Numbered from the stretch's first letter, positions 30,023 to 39,429 are shown. The stretch: 64,000 nt of DNA from Streptomyces sp. NRRL WC-3605 (GCF_001509795.1 NZ_LLZN01000091.1:319064-383063), one strand, 5' to 3'. Notes: a model not told the origin generated them from the sequence alone. Numbers and translations are program-made.

Positions 30023-30659
30023 CCGCCAGGAGGCGCTCGGCCAGCGCGGCGGTCTGCGGGTCCCGGGCGGCGGTCACCGACAGCACGGCGACGAACTGGT
30101 CCACCAGCCAGTCGCGCAGTTCCTCCACGGGCGGCCGCTTGCCCTCGTCGAGCCAGATGAGGGAGGCCGCCTCCACGGCCGTGATCCACATGCGGACCGT
30201 CATGCGCAGCCGCAGCCCCGGGTCGCCGACCTCCAGGTGCCGCAGGATGTGCTCGGCGGCGGCGCGGCGCACCCCGTCGACGATGGCCGTCGTCCGGGAC
30301 GTCTCGACGACGCTGCCGCCCTGGAGCAGGGCGCTGAAGCCGGTGTCGTGCTGGTCGACGAAGGCGAGGTAGCGGTCGAGCGCGCGGGCGAGCCGGGGGA
30401 CCAGGCGGCCCTCGCGGGGCTCGTCGAAGCAGGTCCGCAGTTCCTCGGCGGCGGAGCGCAGCGCCGCCTCGTACAGCTGCTGCTTGCCGCCCGGGAAGTA
30501 CCGGTACACCAGGGGCCGGGACACCCCCGCCGCCTCCGCCACGTCGTCGAGGGAGACCTCCTCGGGGGCCCGGTGCGCGAACAGTCCGAGGGCGGCGTCG
30601 AGGAGCTGGGTACGGCGCTCCTCGACGCTCAGGCGGCGGTAGGCGGGAGCGGCTGGCAT
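30015..30659 (-). CDS. TetR-family transcriptional regulator
   Basis: The 214 residues begin with a TetR DNA-binding domain: RRTQLLDAALGLFAHRAPEEVSLDDVAEAAGVSRPLVYRYFPGGKQQL. The C-terminal ligand domain is helical and variable. I chose the ATG at 30659 because it starts just before the helix-turn-helix. It is 49 bases downstream of the AurF-like gene and may control the two diiron genes next to it (inference). Confidence 0.92.
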   Translation of the reverse strand: MPAAPAYRRLSVEERRTQLLDAALGLFAHRAPEEVSLDDVAEAAGVSRPLVYRYFPGGKQQLYEAALRSAAEELRTCFDEPREGRLVPRLARALDRYLAFVDQHDTGFSALLQGGSVVETSRTTAIVDGVRRAAAEHILRHLEVGDPGLRLRMTVRMWITAVEAASLIWLDEGKRPPVEELRDWLVDQFVAVLSVTAARDPQTAALAERLLADG

Positions 30660-30708
30660 GGAAGGAAGCCTAACCGCCGGGGTGGGACCGGCTCCGGGCA
30701 CGCGGCGG

Positions 30709-31647
30709 CTACGCCAGCATGCCCGACGACTTCCACAGGCGGCGGCCCACTCCGCGCAGGACGCCGATGTCGTCCAGGAAGTCCGTCAGCCGCTTGGCCC
30801 CGGTCTGCATGACCTCGCGGCGGTGACCGCTGGCCTTGACCTGGGCCATGGCCTCCCGCTTGTCGAGGCCGACGTTGGTGTAGACGTCCGGGTTGACGAA
30901 AGCGACCGAGAAGACGCGGGCGAACTCGCCCGAGGTGACCCGGGTGAACTCCTGCGACCACCTCGGCGCCGTCATCATCTGCCGGCGCAGCTCCTCACGG
31001 GCGTACCGCACATGGCGGGCCTCCTCGACCACGTGGATGCGGGTGACACCGCGGATGAGGGTCTGGACGCGCTCGTCCGGGAAGGTCAGGCGCTGCATCC
31101 AGTCGAGGATCTCCTCGCCGAGCAGGGTGGCCGTGAAGGAGCCCGGGGTGGTGGAGATCGTCTTGAACAGCCGGCCCAGGTTCTGGTGGACGCGGCTGAC
31201 GGGGTACCAGGGCGTGCCGCCGTGGGAGATCAGGCGGGCGAACATCTTGGAGTGCCGGCACTCGTCCTCGATCTCGGTGAGCGCGTACCGGACGTGGGCG
31301 CTCGTCGCGGACTTGTCGTAGATGTGCCGGACCAGCAGCTGCATGAGAATGATCTCGAACCAGATGCCGAGGGAGGCGAGCGCGGCGGCCTCGTGCTGGG
31401 AGAGCGCGATGCACTGCTCCTCGCTCATCCGCTTCCACATCGGAGTGTCGTAGAGCGAGACGAGCTCCGGGGGCCAGAACCATTTGCCCTCCTCGAAGGG
31501 CGCGTCCCAGTCCAGTTCCTCGTCGGGGTCGAAGGAGTGCTTCGCGGAAGAGGCGAGGAGGCGTTCGGCCACCTGTTCGCGGTCCTTGAGCAGGCCGAGC
31601 GCGTCGCGCAGGCCGTCCAGCGCCTCGGCTTCCGTCAGGGCAGTCAT
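30709..31647 (-). CDS. AurF-like diiron oxygenase family protein
   Basis: The 312-residue helical protein has the iron ligands of the p-aminobenzoate N-oxygenase (AurF, PF11583) family: ALSQHEAAALASLGIWFE, EIEDECRHSKMF and VVEEARHVRYA, with the repeated E-x-x-H pairs. AurF and CmlI oxidise aromatic amines; most chromosomal members have unknown substrates. It is divergently paired, 126 bases apart, with another ferritin-like diiron gene, and the TetR gene lies behind it. Confidence 0.86.
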   Translation of the reverse strand: MTALTEAEALDGLRDALGLLKDREQVAERLLASSAKHSFDPDEELDWDAPFEEGKWFWPPELVSLYDTPMWKRMSEEQCIALSQHEAAALASLGIWFEIILMQLLVRHIYDKSATSAHVRYALTEIEDECRHSKMFARLISHGGTPWYPVSRVHQNLGRLFKTISTTPGSFTATLLGEEILDWMQRLTFPDERVQTLIRGVTRIHVVEEARHVRYAREELRRQMMTAPRWSQEFTRVTSGEFARVFSVAFVNPDVYTNVGLDKREAMAQVKASGHRREVMQTGAKRLTDFLDDIGVLRGVGRRLWKSSGMLA

Positions 31648-31773
31648 CGGTCCCTCACCTCGTTACCGGTGGTCACATCGTACGGGTCTTATGAGACTGC
31701 CTGTCAGCAAGCCCGTCAATCCCCTGTGCCGCACTTGTTGACCCCGCGTCCAACACGTAGGAGCCTGCGCCGT
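31648..31773. promoter_or_regulatory. Divergent promoter between two diiron protein genes
   Basis: 126 bases between start codons on opposite strands. It is locally AT-richer near 31675-31740 and holds a TTGACC hexamer at about 31738. A dyad-like stretch GACTGCCTGTCAGCAAGCCCGTC could be the TetR operator, but its symmetry is poor. Confidence 0.45.
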
Positions 31774-32877
31774 ATGCCGACATACGACGTGTACGCCGAC
31801 GATCCGGGTGACCCCCTCTGGCAGGTACCGGCGACCGGCGCGGCCCGCTTCAACTGGGAGTACGACGACGGCCGCGAGCGGCTCCTCGCCCTCTACCAGA
31901 AGGGCAAGGACAAACAGTGGGACGGGCAGCGCAGGATCGACTGGGACCTGGAGGTCGACCCCTACGACCCGCTCGGCACCCCCGAGGACGCGATGGCCCT
32001 GTACGGCACGCCCCACTGGGACCGGATGAACGACCGGGAGAAGGGCGACCTGCGCCGGCACTACGCGTCCTGGCAGTTCAGCCAGTTCCTGCACGGCGAG
32101 CAGGGCGCGATGATCTGCGCCGCGCGGATCGTGGAGTCGGTGCCCGACATGGACGCCAAGTTCTACTCGGCGACCCAGACCATGGACGAGGCCCGGCACG
32201 CCGAGATCTACGGCCGTTTCCTCCACGAGAAGGTCGGGATGGTCTACCCGATCAACGACAACCTCCAGTCCCTGCTCGGCGACACCCTGCGCGACAGCCG
32301 CTGGGACATGCCCTACCTCGGCATGCAGGTGCTGATCGAGGGGCTGGCGCTGGCCGCGTTCGGCATGATCCGCGACACCACCACCAAACCGCTGCCCCGG
32401 CAGATCCTCGCCTACGTCATGCAGGACGAGGCCCGGCACGTGGCCTTCGGGCGGATGGCCCTGCGCGACTACTACAAGCAGCTCACCGACGCCGAACTGC
32501 GCGAACGCGAGGAGTTCGTCATCGAGGGCTGCCACCTCATGCGGGACCGGCTGCGGGGCGTGGAGGTCCTGGAGAACTTCGGCATCCCGAAGGCCGAGGC
32601 GGAGGAGCTCAGCGAGCGCTCCGAGTTCCTCCAGCTCTTCCGCAGGCTGCTGTTCTCCCGCATCGTGCCCTGCGTCAAGGACATCGGCCTGTGGGGCAAA
32701 CGGCTCCAGCAGGCCTACGTCGACATGGGCGTGCTGGAGATGGGCGACCAGAATCTGGACCTGCTCATGTCCCAGGACGAGGAGATCGCGGAGCGGCTGG
32801 ACGCCGAACGGTTCGCGCGCGAGGAGCGCGAGCGGGTCGCCGAGGTGACCGACGCGGTGCGCGCGGGCTCCGACTGA
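31774..32877 (+). CDS. Ferritin-like diiron protein
   Basis: The 367-residue protein has two ferritin-type iron-binding pairs: MDEARHAEIYGRFLHEKVGM and MQDEARHVAFGRMALRDYY, plus upstream FLHGEQGAMICAARI and the late helix LIEGLALAAFGM. It is acidic at the C-terminus. It resembles ribonucleotide-reductase-like and long-chain acyl desaturase-like diiron proteins (p-aminobenzoate or fatty acid oxygenases), but I cannot name the substrate. It is divergent from the AurF-like gene. Confidence 0.85.
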   Translation: MPTYDVYADDPGDPLWQVPATGAARFNWEYDDGRERLLALYQKGKDKQWDGQRRIDWDLEVDPYDPLGTPEDAMALYGTPHWDRMNDREKGDLRRHYASWQFSQFLHGEQGAMICAARIVESVPDMDAKFYSATQTMDEARHAEIYGRFLHEKVGMVYPINDNLQSLLGDTLRDSRWDMPYLGMQVLIEGLALAAFGMIRDTTTKPLPRQILAYVMQDEARHVAFGRMALRDYYKQLTDAELREREEFVIEGCHLMRDRLRGVEVLENFGIPKAEAEELSERSEFLQLFRRLLFSRIVPCVKDIGLWGKRLQQAYVDMGVLEMGDQNLDLLMSQDEEIAERLDAERFAREERERVAEVTDAVRAGSD

Positions 32878-32887
32878 GCCGCGCGCC

Positions 32888-34363
32888 TCAACGCCGTTGC
32901 TCCGGCGACGACTTCAGCACGGCCTCCATCACCGCCCGCGCGATCGGCGCCGCGTCCCCGCCGCCGCTGATCTCGCCCCGGTCCGCGTCCGCGTCCTCCA
33001 CCACCACGGCGACCGCGACCTTCGGCTCCACGTCGTGGTCGCCCTGCGCCCAGGAGACGAACCAGGCGTACGGCGTCCCGGAGTTGCCCAGGCCGTGCTG
33101 CGCGGTGCCGGTCTTGCCGCCGACCGTCGCGCCCGGGATCCAGGCGTTGGTGCCGGTGCCCTCCCGCACCACGTCCACCATCAGGTCCCGCAGCTGGGCG
33201 GCCGTCGAGGGCCGCATCGCCTGCCGCATCGGCCGGGACCCGGCCGCCGCCACCGTGCCCCCGCCCGCCCGCACCGTGCGCTCCACCAGATACGGCGAGC
33301 GCACCTGCCCCCCGTTCGCCACGGCCGCCGCCACCATCGCCATCTGCAACGGCGTGGCCCGCGTGTTGTACTGCCCGATCGACGACAGCGCGAGCTGCGC
33401 CCGGTCCACCCGGGTGTCGAACGTGGACCGCGCGACCGAGTAGGGGATCTTCAGATCGGGGTCGTTGAACCCGAACGCGCCGGCCGTCGCCGCCATCCGT
33501 TTCACCCCCACCTCGACGCCGAGCTTCGCGAACACCGTGTTGCAGGACCACTCGAACGCCTTGCGCAGCGGAACGTCCTTGCAGCCGTCGGAGGCGTTCG
33601 TCAGCTTCGTTCTGGTGCCCGGCAGCGTGTACGGGTCGGGGGTGCGGGTCCGGACGTCCAGGTCCTCGACCACCCCCGCGTCCAGCGCGGCGGCCGCCGT
33701 CACCACCTTGAAGGTCGACCCCGGCGGATACGTCTTGCGCACCGCCCGGTTCAGCATCGGCTTGTCCGGGTCGCGGTTCAGCGTCGACCAGGACCGGGCC
33801 ACCGCCGAGCCGTTCCCCGACAGGACCGAGGGATCGTAGGAGGGCGCGGACACCAGGGCGAGGACGCGCCCCGTCGACGGCTCGATCGCCGCGACCGCCC
33901 CCTTGCGGCCCGCCAGCCCCTCGTACGCGGCCTCCTGCGCGGCCCGCCGCAGCGTGGTGACCACGTCCCCGCCCGGGTACCGGCTCCGCGTGGCGGCCCC
34001 CCACAGGGGGAACGGCGACAGCAGCGGGTCGGTGCCCGCCAGGACGCCGTCCTCGGTGTGCTCCAGCAGCGTCGTGCCGTACACCTGCGAGGCGTAGCCG
34101 GTCACCGGGGCGTACATCGGGCCGTTCGCGTACGTCCGCTCGTAGCGCAGGTGCTCGCTGGTGTCCTTCGAGCCGGTGACCGGGGTGCCGTCGACCAGGA
34201 TGTCCCCGCGCGGCTGCCCGTACCGGGCGATGGTGGTGCGCCGGTTGGCGATGTTGTCGCCGTACGCCGGGGCCTCGACGACCTGCACCCGGGCGGCGTT
34301 GACCAGCAGCGCGGCCAGCAGCAGCGCGCAGAAGAAGGCGGCGTGCCGGATGTGCCGGGTCAT
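32888..34363 (-). CDS. pbpA: Penicillin-binding protein 2 (class B transpeptidase)
   Basis: The 491-residue PBP has a single N-terminal membrane anchor (FFCALLLAALLVNAARV), a dimerisation domain and a transpeptidase domain with all three motifs: STFK (Ser216), SCN (273-275) and KTGT (417-420). It cross-links peptidoglycan outside the membrane. The ATG overlaps the stop of the upstream RodA/FtsW gene (ATGA), giving the usual polymerase-transpeptidase pair. A second residue set QRRGxV, standard in many class B PBPs, is not visible. Confidence 0.93.
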   Translation of the reverse strand: MTRHIRHAAFFCALLLAALLVNAARVQVVEAPAYGDNIANRRTTIARYGQPRGDILVDGTPVTGSKDTSEHLRYERTYANGPMYAPVTGYASQVYGTTLLEHTEDGVLAGTDPLLSPFPLWGAATRSRYPGGDVVTTLRRAAQEAAYEGLAGRKGAVAAIEPSTGRVLALVSAPSYDPSVLSGNGSAVARSWSTLNRDPDKPMLNRAVRKTYPPGSTFKVVTAAAALDAGVVEDLDVRTRTPDPYTLPGTRTKLTNASDGCKDVPLRKAFEWSCNTVFAKLGVEVGVKRMAATAGAFGFNDPDLKIPYSVARSTFDTRVDRAQLALSSIGQYNTRATPLQMAMVAAAVANGGQVRSPYLVERTVRAGGGTVAAAGSRPMRQAMRPSTAAQLRDLMVDVVREGTGTNAWIPGATVGGKTGTAQHGLGNSGTPYAWFVSWAQGDHDVEPKVAVAVVVEDADADRGEISGGGDAAPIARAVMEAVLKSSPEQRR

Positions 34364-35781
34364 CGGACGGCCCCCGCCGGCTCGTGCCGCCCCGCCTCCG
34401 GCGCCGCGCTCTCCTCGCCGCGGGGCACGCCCAGGCGGCTGCGCGCGCGGTCGCTCAGCCGGATCAGCAGCGCCACGATCGCCCAGTTGGTGACCACCGA
34501 CGAGCCGCCCTGCGCCAGGAACGGCATCGCCATGCCGGTCAGCGGGATCAGCCCGGTCACCCCGCCCGCGATCACGAACACCTGGAGCGCCACGATGGAG
34601 GCGAGCCCCACCGCGAGCAGCCGCCCGAACGGGTCGCGCAGCGCGAGGCCCGTCCGGTAGCCGCGCTCCACGAGCAGGCCGTACAGCAGGAAGACCGCGG
34701 ACAGTCCGGCCAGGCCCAGCTCCTCCCCGGCGGTGGCCAGGATGAAGTCCGACTTGGCCGCGAAGCCGATCAGGATCGAGTGGCCGAGGCCGAGCCCGGT
34801 GCCGAACGTGCCCCCCGCCGCGAAGGCGAACAGCGACTGGGAGAGCTGGTTGGGCCCCTCACCCGCCTCGATGGAGGCGAACGGATGCCGCCAGTCCTCG
34901 ACCCGGCCGTGCACATGCGGCTCCAGCATGCCCACGGCGACAGCGCCGACCGCCGCGAGCAGCAGGCCGACCGCGATCCAGCCGGTGCGCCCGGTGGCGA
35001 CGTACAGCAGCACCACGAACAGGCCGAAGAACAACAGCGAGGTGCCCAGGTCCCGTTCGAGGACGAGCACGCCCACGCTGATGAGCCAGATCGCGACGAT
35101 GGGGCCGAGGACCCGCCCGGTGGGCAGCTGGAGCCGCTCCACCCCGAGGACCCGCCGGCCCGTGTAGGCCAGCGCGCTGCGGTTGGCGGCCAGGTACGCG
35201 GCGAAGAACACCGCGAGCAGCACCTTCGCGAACTCGCCGGGCTGGATCGAGAATCCCGCGATCCGGATCCAGATGCGGGCGCCGTTCACCGAGGGGAAGA
35301 GGATCGGCAGGGTCAGCAGGGCGAGCGCGGCGACGACACAGACATACGCGTACCGCTGGAGCACCCGGTGGTCGCGCAGCAGCAGGACGACCACGATGAA
35401 CAGGGCCACCCCCAGCGTGGACCACACGAGCTGGGTCGGCGCCGCCCGGTCACCCGGCGTCTCCAGGTCGAGCCGGTAGATCAGCACCAGGCCGAGCCCG
35501 TTGAGCAGGACGCCGATCGGCAGCAGCAGGGGGTCCGCCGACGGGGCGCGCAGGCGTACGGCCAGATGCGCGACCAGTGCCAGCACGCCCAGCCCGGCGC
35601 CGTAGCCCGCGGCGCCGGGCGGGACGGTGCCCTGCCGGGCGAGACCGACGGCGCAGTACCCGTACACGCTGAGCAGGACGGCCACGACGATGAGGGACAG
35701 TTCGATGCCACGGCGCCGGGGGAGGGGTGCGGCGGGAGCGGGCGTGTCCGCTGCCACCAGGGAGGTTCCGGCCTTGATCAT
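34360..35781 (-). CDS. RodA/FtsW/SpoVE-family peptidoglycan polymerase
   Basis: The 473-residue polytopic membrane protein (ten or so helices) has SEDS signature segments: IRIAGFSIQPGEFAKVLLAVFFAAYLA with the conserved Gln-Pro-x-Glu, and SILIGFAAKSDFILATAGEELG. It polymerises lipid II glycan chains with its coupled PBP. Arg/Pro-rich residues precede helix one. By family it could be RodA or FtsW; the absence of a division cluster here favours an elongation or sporulation role. Confidence 0.92.
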   Translation of the reverse strand: MIKAGTSLVAADTPAPAAPLPRRRGIELSLIVVAVLLSVYGYCAVGLARQGTVPPGAAGYGAGLGVLALVAHLAVRLRAPSADPLLLPIGVLLNGLGLVLIYRLDLETPGDRAAPTQLVWSTLGVALFIVVVLLLRDHRVLQRYAYVCVVAALALLTLPILFPSVNGARIWIRIAGFSIQPGEFAKVLLAVFFAAYLAANRSALAYTGRRVLGVERLQLPTGRVLGPIVAIWLISVGVLVLERDLGTSLLFFGLFVVLLYVATGRTGWIAVGLLLAAVGAVAVGMLEPHVHGRVEDWRHPFASIEAGEGPNQLSQSLFAFAAGGTFGTGLGLGHSILIGFAAKSDFILATAGEELGLAGLSAVFLLYGLLVERGYRTGLALRDPFGRLLAVGLASIVALQVFVIAGGVTGLIPLTGMAMPFLAQGGSSVVTNWAIVALLIRLSDRARSRLGVPRGEESAAPEAGRHEPAGAVR

Positions 35782-35824
35782 GTCCGGAACCTACCCAAAT
35801 AGTCCGTCTTGCGCGCCTGGTGTC

Positions 35825-36295
35825 TCAGCACCAGCGCGGCGTGTGCCCGAAGGTGTCGATGTAGCGCGCCGAGCCCCAGGCCCAGATGCCGTCCGCGAGG
35901 AGGTACCAGTTCCCGTTGCCCTGGACGCTCTCGCCCCGGGTCTTGCAGAAGATGCGTACGTGGTCGCCCCGGTGCACGACGCGGATGACCTGGCTGCCCC
36001 GGTTGGGGGCGCTGCGCAGCAGCAGCGTGCTCGCGGTGACCCGGCCCCGGGTGTACTGCTGGTTCCCGCCCTGACCGCCGCCCCAGTCGCCCTGCGCCGC
36101 CCCCTGGGACGCACCCTGCGAGGCGCCCTGGCCGTTCTGCTCCCCGCCCTCTCCCTGGGCCCCGCCCCAGTCCCCCTGTGACTCCGTGCTGCTGCCGGAC
36201 CCCCACTCGTCGTCGGCCACGGCGGGTGTGGCGGCCGCGGCGGTGGCGAGCAGACCGGCGGCTATGGACAGCGCGAAACGCGAACGCAGGGCCAT
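35825..36295 (-). CDS. Secreted SH3-like domain protein
   Basis: The 156-residue protein has a signal peptide (RFALSIAAGLLATAAAATPAVA), a low-complexity stretch of Gly/Gln/Ser/Asn repeats (QGASQGASQGAAQG), and a C-terminal SH3-like domain with GSQVIRVVHRGDHVRIFCK, NGNWYLLADG and ARYIDTFG, ending in two cysteines that may form a disulfide. Such domains bind wall peptides. It is a single gene. Confidence 0.85.
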   Translation of the reverse strand: MALRSRFALSIAAGLLATAAAATPAVADDEWGSGSSTESQGDWGGAQGEGGEQNGQGASQGASQGAAQGDWGGGQGGNQQYTRGRVTASTLLLRSAPNRGSQVIRVVHRGDHVRIFCKTRGESVQGNGNWYLLADGIWAWGSARYIDTFGHTPRWC

Positions 36296-36745
36296 GAGGC
36301 ACCTCCGAGGACAGTCCCGGAAACGCCCGGGACAGGAAAAACCTGACTGATCGCCACATTAGGAGCACCTCTGGGGCGCCGCGCGCCTGAATGGGCCAAC
36401 CGAGCACCACCCCCCGGGGGGAGAGAGAAGCGGGCCCGAGCGGCGCGCCTCACCTGGAGCACGGGGAATCCCGCACGGGCCCAGCGTCCGGGGTGCCGGG
36501 CATGCCAGCCGCGCGGCCCCGGCCCGCGCTCCAGGGCAGGACCAACGGGCGACCGCCCCGGCGTCCCGGGGGTGTTGAACCTTGGCCGTGCGGCCCCGGA
36601 AAGGCACCGCCCCTGCTCCCGGGCTCCGGCGGGGCCTGCCGGGCGTCGGCCCACGCCAGGCGTGCGGCTCCCCCCTGCAGCGCGACGGCAGCGTCGGTCG
36701 GGCGACCGGCAACGTCAGCCGCGCCTCCCCCCCCCGGAACGCGGG
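36296..36745. other. 450-base gene-free stretch
   Basis: GC-rich spacer between the SH3 gene start and the 3' end of the kinase gene. It carries homopolymer C runs (near 36412 and 36730) and short dyads such as GGACCAACGGGCGACC-like strings. I looked on the SH3 gene strand for a c-di-AMP (ydaO) riboswitch, known before some Streptomyces wall-protein genes, and could not find its conserved core. Nothing else is supported. Confidence 0.4.
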
Positions 36746-37981
36746 CTACGGCAGGACCAGTCGGGCGATCGCTCCGCCGTCGGGGGCGTTGGTGAAGGTC
36801 AGGCGGGCGCCCAGGACCTCCGCCTGGCCCAGCGCGATCGTCAGTCCGAGCCCGTGTCCCGTGGTGCCGCCCTCCGTGCGGAAGCGCTGCGGGCCGTGCG
36901 CCACCAGGTACTCCGGATAGCCCTCGCCGTGGTCCCGGACCGTCACCACGGTCCCGTCCACCGTCAGCACCACCGGCCCCCGGCCGTGCTTGTGCGCGTT
37001 GGCCACCAGGTTGCCCAGCACCCGTTCCAGCCGTCGCCGGTCGGTCTCCACGACCGCGTCCCGCACCACCACGACCCCCGTGTCACCGGCGGCGCCCCGC
37101 ACCACCCGGTCCGCCAGCGCGGCCAGCGACTCGGTGTCCACTTCGGAGCGCTCGCGCCCCGACTCCAGCCGCGAGATCTCCAGCAGGTCCTCGGTCAGCG
37201 TCCGCAGCGCCGCCACCCGGTCCCGCACCAGCTCGGTCGGCCGCCCCGGCGGCAGCAGTTCGGCCGCCGCGTGCAGCCCGGTCAGCGGGGTGCGCAACTC
37301 GTGCGCCACGTCCGCCGTGAAGCGCTGCTCGGCCAGCAGCTTGGCCTGGAGCGAGGACGCCATCGAGTCCAGGGCGGCCGCGACCACGGCCACCTCGTCC
37401 TGCGGCCGGTCCGGGTCCTTCGTCCGTGGGTCGCCGACCCGCGCGTCCAGGTCGCCGACGCTGATCCGCCGGGCCACCCCGGCCGTGGCGTGCAGCCGCC
37501 GCGTCACCCGGGTCACCGCGAACGCGCCCGCCAGCACCGTCACCCCGATGGCCAGTGCCGACGACCACAGGATCGCCCGGTCCAGACCGTCTATCGTGCG
37601 CGCCTGCTGCGAGTAGTCCACCTCGACGGCGAGCACCCGGCCGCGGTCGACGGGACCCGCCGCCCACATCGTGGGGCGCCCCCGGTGATCGGTGACGACG
37701 GTGCCCCGCTCGCCGCCCAGCGCCAGGTCCCGCAGGGAGCCCGGCAGCCCCGGCGGGTCGACCCGCGCGCCGGAAGCGAGCCTGTCCCCGGCCTCGAACG
37801 CCGTCGTGGCGCTCGCCAGCCGGTCCAGCGCCAGGTCGCGCGCCTTGCCGACGGTCTGGTTGGTCACCGAGACGTGCACCAGCACACCGAGCAGGGCCGC
37901 GAGCGCACAGCACATCACCGTGATGAACACGGCGGCCCGCACGGCGAGCGGGCCGGCCCACCGGGGCAGCCGGAGCCTCAC
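36746..37981 (-). CDS. Sensor histidine kinase
   Basis: The 411-residue kinase has a first membrane helix (about 14-36), an extracellular domain of about 95 residues, a second helix (139-157), HAMP, a HisKA domain with His227 in VAHELRTPLTG, and a HATPase with NLVANAHKHG and DHGEGYPEYL. It starts at GTG 37981, overlapping the lipoprotein stop (GTGA). No response regulator gene adjoins it in this window, so its partner must be elsewhere. The lipoprotein upstream may feed its sensor domain. Confidence 0.92.
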   Translation of the reverse strand: MRLRLPRWAGPLAVRAAVFITVMCCALAALLGVLVHVSVTNQTVGKARDLALDRLASATTAFEAGDRLASGARVDPPGLPGSLRDLALGGERGTVVTDHRGRPTMWAAGPVDRGRVLAVEVDYSQQARTIDGLDRAILWSSALAIGVTVLAGAFAVTRVTRRLHATAGVARRISVGDLDARVGDPRTKDPDRPQDEVAVVAAALDSMASSLQAKLLAEQRFTADVAHELRTPLTGLHAAAELLPPGRPTELVRDRVAALRTLTEDLLEISRLESGRERSEVDTESLAALADRVVRGAAGDTGVVVVRDAVVETDRRRLERVLGNLVANAHKHGRGPVVLTVDGTVVTVRDHGEGYPEYLVAHGPQRFRTEGGTTGHGLGLTIALGQAEVLGARLTFTNAPDGGAIARLVLP

Positions 37982-38715
37982 GGGGTGCCCGCCGAGGGGG
38001 ACGCCGGCGACTTCGGGGAGTGAGGCGACTTCGACGACTTCGGCGGGTGCGGCCCGGTGCGCAGCATCTCGTCGTGGGTGAGCAGCATCGCCTTCTGGTC
38101 CGGCTCCCAGGTCCACTGGAGCCGGTACTCGTACCCGGCGACCTCCGACGGCGAGCGGATGATCACCGAACGCCGGGCCAGCTCCACCCCGCTGACGGCG
38201 TCGTCCCAGCTCATCACCTGCACCAGCCGCCGCTTCTCCACCGTGTACACGCGCACCGCGGTGGTCCGGCCCGGCAGCAGCCGGAAGCCCAGCGTCAGAT
38301 CGGCGCGCCCGTCGCCGGTGAGATCCCGGTAGTAGGGCCGCAGCACCGGGCACCGGCCGTGCCCCGCGCCGTCACCGCAGTCGCCGATCAGCCGCCCGGT
38401 CTCGCGGTACGGCGCCTTGCCGCCCTCGTAGTCCCCGGGGCTCTTCGCCACCTCCCGTCGCACCACGTCCACCGGGTCCACGGCGCGGATGTCCCCGCCG
38501 GGCACGGTGAGGCCCTTCACGGTCTCCCGGTTCACCTCGCCGATCACGTACGCCGGGCTCGACGCGGGCGTCAGCCGCGGCCAGAGCGTGTCCGGGGCGA
38601 CGGCGGTCTCCGTCGGGCCGGCGCTCCGCAGGCCCCCGGCGTCACCGCACCCCGCGACGGCCGCCGACAGCAGGGCGACGAGCGCGGCGAGGCGCATGAG
38701 GCGGCTGCGGGGCAC
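37978..38715 (-). CDS. Lipoprotein coupled to the sensor kinase
   Basis: The 245-residue product has a lipobox AVAGCG after a short signal (MRLAALVALLSAAVAGC). The mature part contains a VCBS/FG-GAP-like Asp loop (RDLTGDGRADLTLGF) and beta-rich segments; the tail is Ser/Pro/Lys-rich repeats (PKSSKSPHSPKSPASP). The GTG start at 38715 has GGAG upstream; ATG 38697 is an alternative. Translational coupling to the kinase suggests an accessory sensor. The pairing recalls cseA with cseC, but no regulator gene lies between. Confidence 0.84.
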   Translation of the reverse strand: MPRSRLMRLAALVALLSAAVAGCGDAGGLRSAGPTETAVAPDTLWPRLTPASSPAYVIGEVNRETVKGLTVPGGDIRAVDPVDVVRREVAKSPGDYEGGKAPYRETGRLIGDCGDGAGHGRCPVLRPYYRDLTGDGRADLTLGFRLLPGRTTAVRVYTVEKRRLVQVMSWDDAVSGVELARRSVIIRSPSEVAGYEYRLQWTWEPDQKAMLLTHDEMLRTGPHPPKSSKSPHSPKSPASPSAGTP

Positions 38716-38808
38716 GGTTCTCCAGTGAAGGGCGGGCGCTGGGCGGGCGCGTCCACAGTATTCGTACGGAAGTCCATTTTGCGCACCCGGGGGCGGGGGG
38801 CGGCACGG

Positions 38809-39315
38809 TCACTCGGCGAGTTCCTCCAGCAGCCGGGCGACCGGCAGTCCCGCGCGGAGGTAGTCGACGAACAGTTCGTTGTGCAGGGCCCAGGGAGAGC
38901 GGCGGGAGCGTATCAGCCGGATCGCCCGGTCGGGGGAGTGGCCGCGGCGGATCAGGGCCTGGGCGACGACCAGCCCCGAGCGGTTGTAGCCGTGGTAGCA
39001 GCGGACCAGGACCCTGCGGTCCGCGTCCAGCGCCTCCGTCACGGCGTCCGCGAGCCGGATCACGCCCGCGAGCTGGGTCCCGTCCAGCGGCCCGTCCGGG
39101 ATCGGCCACACATGGTGCTCCACGCCCTGCTCGGGCCCGTGCCCGGGCAGCCGCAGCAAGCTCTGGACGAGGTCGAACTCGTCCCGCACCACGGCGAACT
39201 CCAGTTGCCCGGCCCGGCCGCGGAACTGGTGCCCGCCCATCCACAGGCCGGGCACGATCTCGCTCCACGCACTGTCCGGAGCGGGTACGTCGGGTTGCTT
39301 CCTGCGGGTACGCAA
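38809..39315 (-). CDS. Dual-specificity (tyrosine) phosphatase-like protein
   Basis: The 168-residue protein has the CX5R loop CYHGYNRSG (Cys106, Arg112), the core of protein tyrosine/dual-specificity phosphatases, with VWPIPDGPL upstream likely supplying the general acid. The C-terminal part (ALIRRGHSPDRAIRLIRSRRSPWAL) is the helix expected after the loop. I place the start at TTG 39315, six bases after GGGGAGG; longer readings carry no family sequence. Substrate unknown. Confidence 0.83.
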   Translation of the reverse strand: MRTRRKQPDVPAPDSAWSEIVPGLWMGGHQFRGRAGQLEFAVVRDEFDLVQSLLRLPGHGPEQGVEHHVWPIPDGPLDGTQLAGVIRLADAVTEALDADRRVLVRCYHGYNRSGLVVAQALIRRGHSPDRAIRLIRSRRSPWALHNELFVDYLRAGLPVARLLEELAE

Positions 39316-39429
39316 CGGCGCCTCCCCAGCCGCCCCTCGCGGGGCCCTGCCCAACTCCTCCCCAAGGTATCCGGGTTCTTGCCCGCGCAGCACCCCGCCT
39401 GTTCCCATGGTCGGTGGGGTGATGGTGCC

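Noticed and set aside
36296..36745. c-di-AMP (ydaO) riboswitch before the SH3 protein gene
   Set aside because: The sequence lacks a recognisable ydaO core on the gene's strand.
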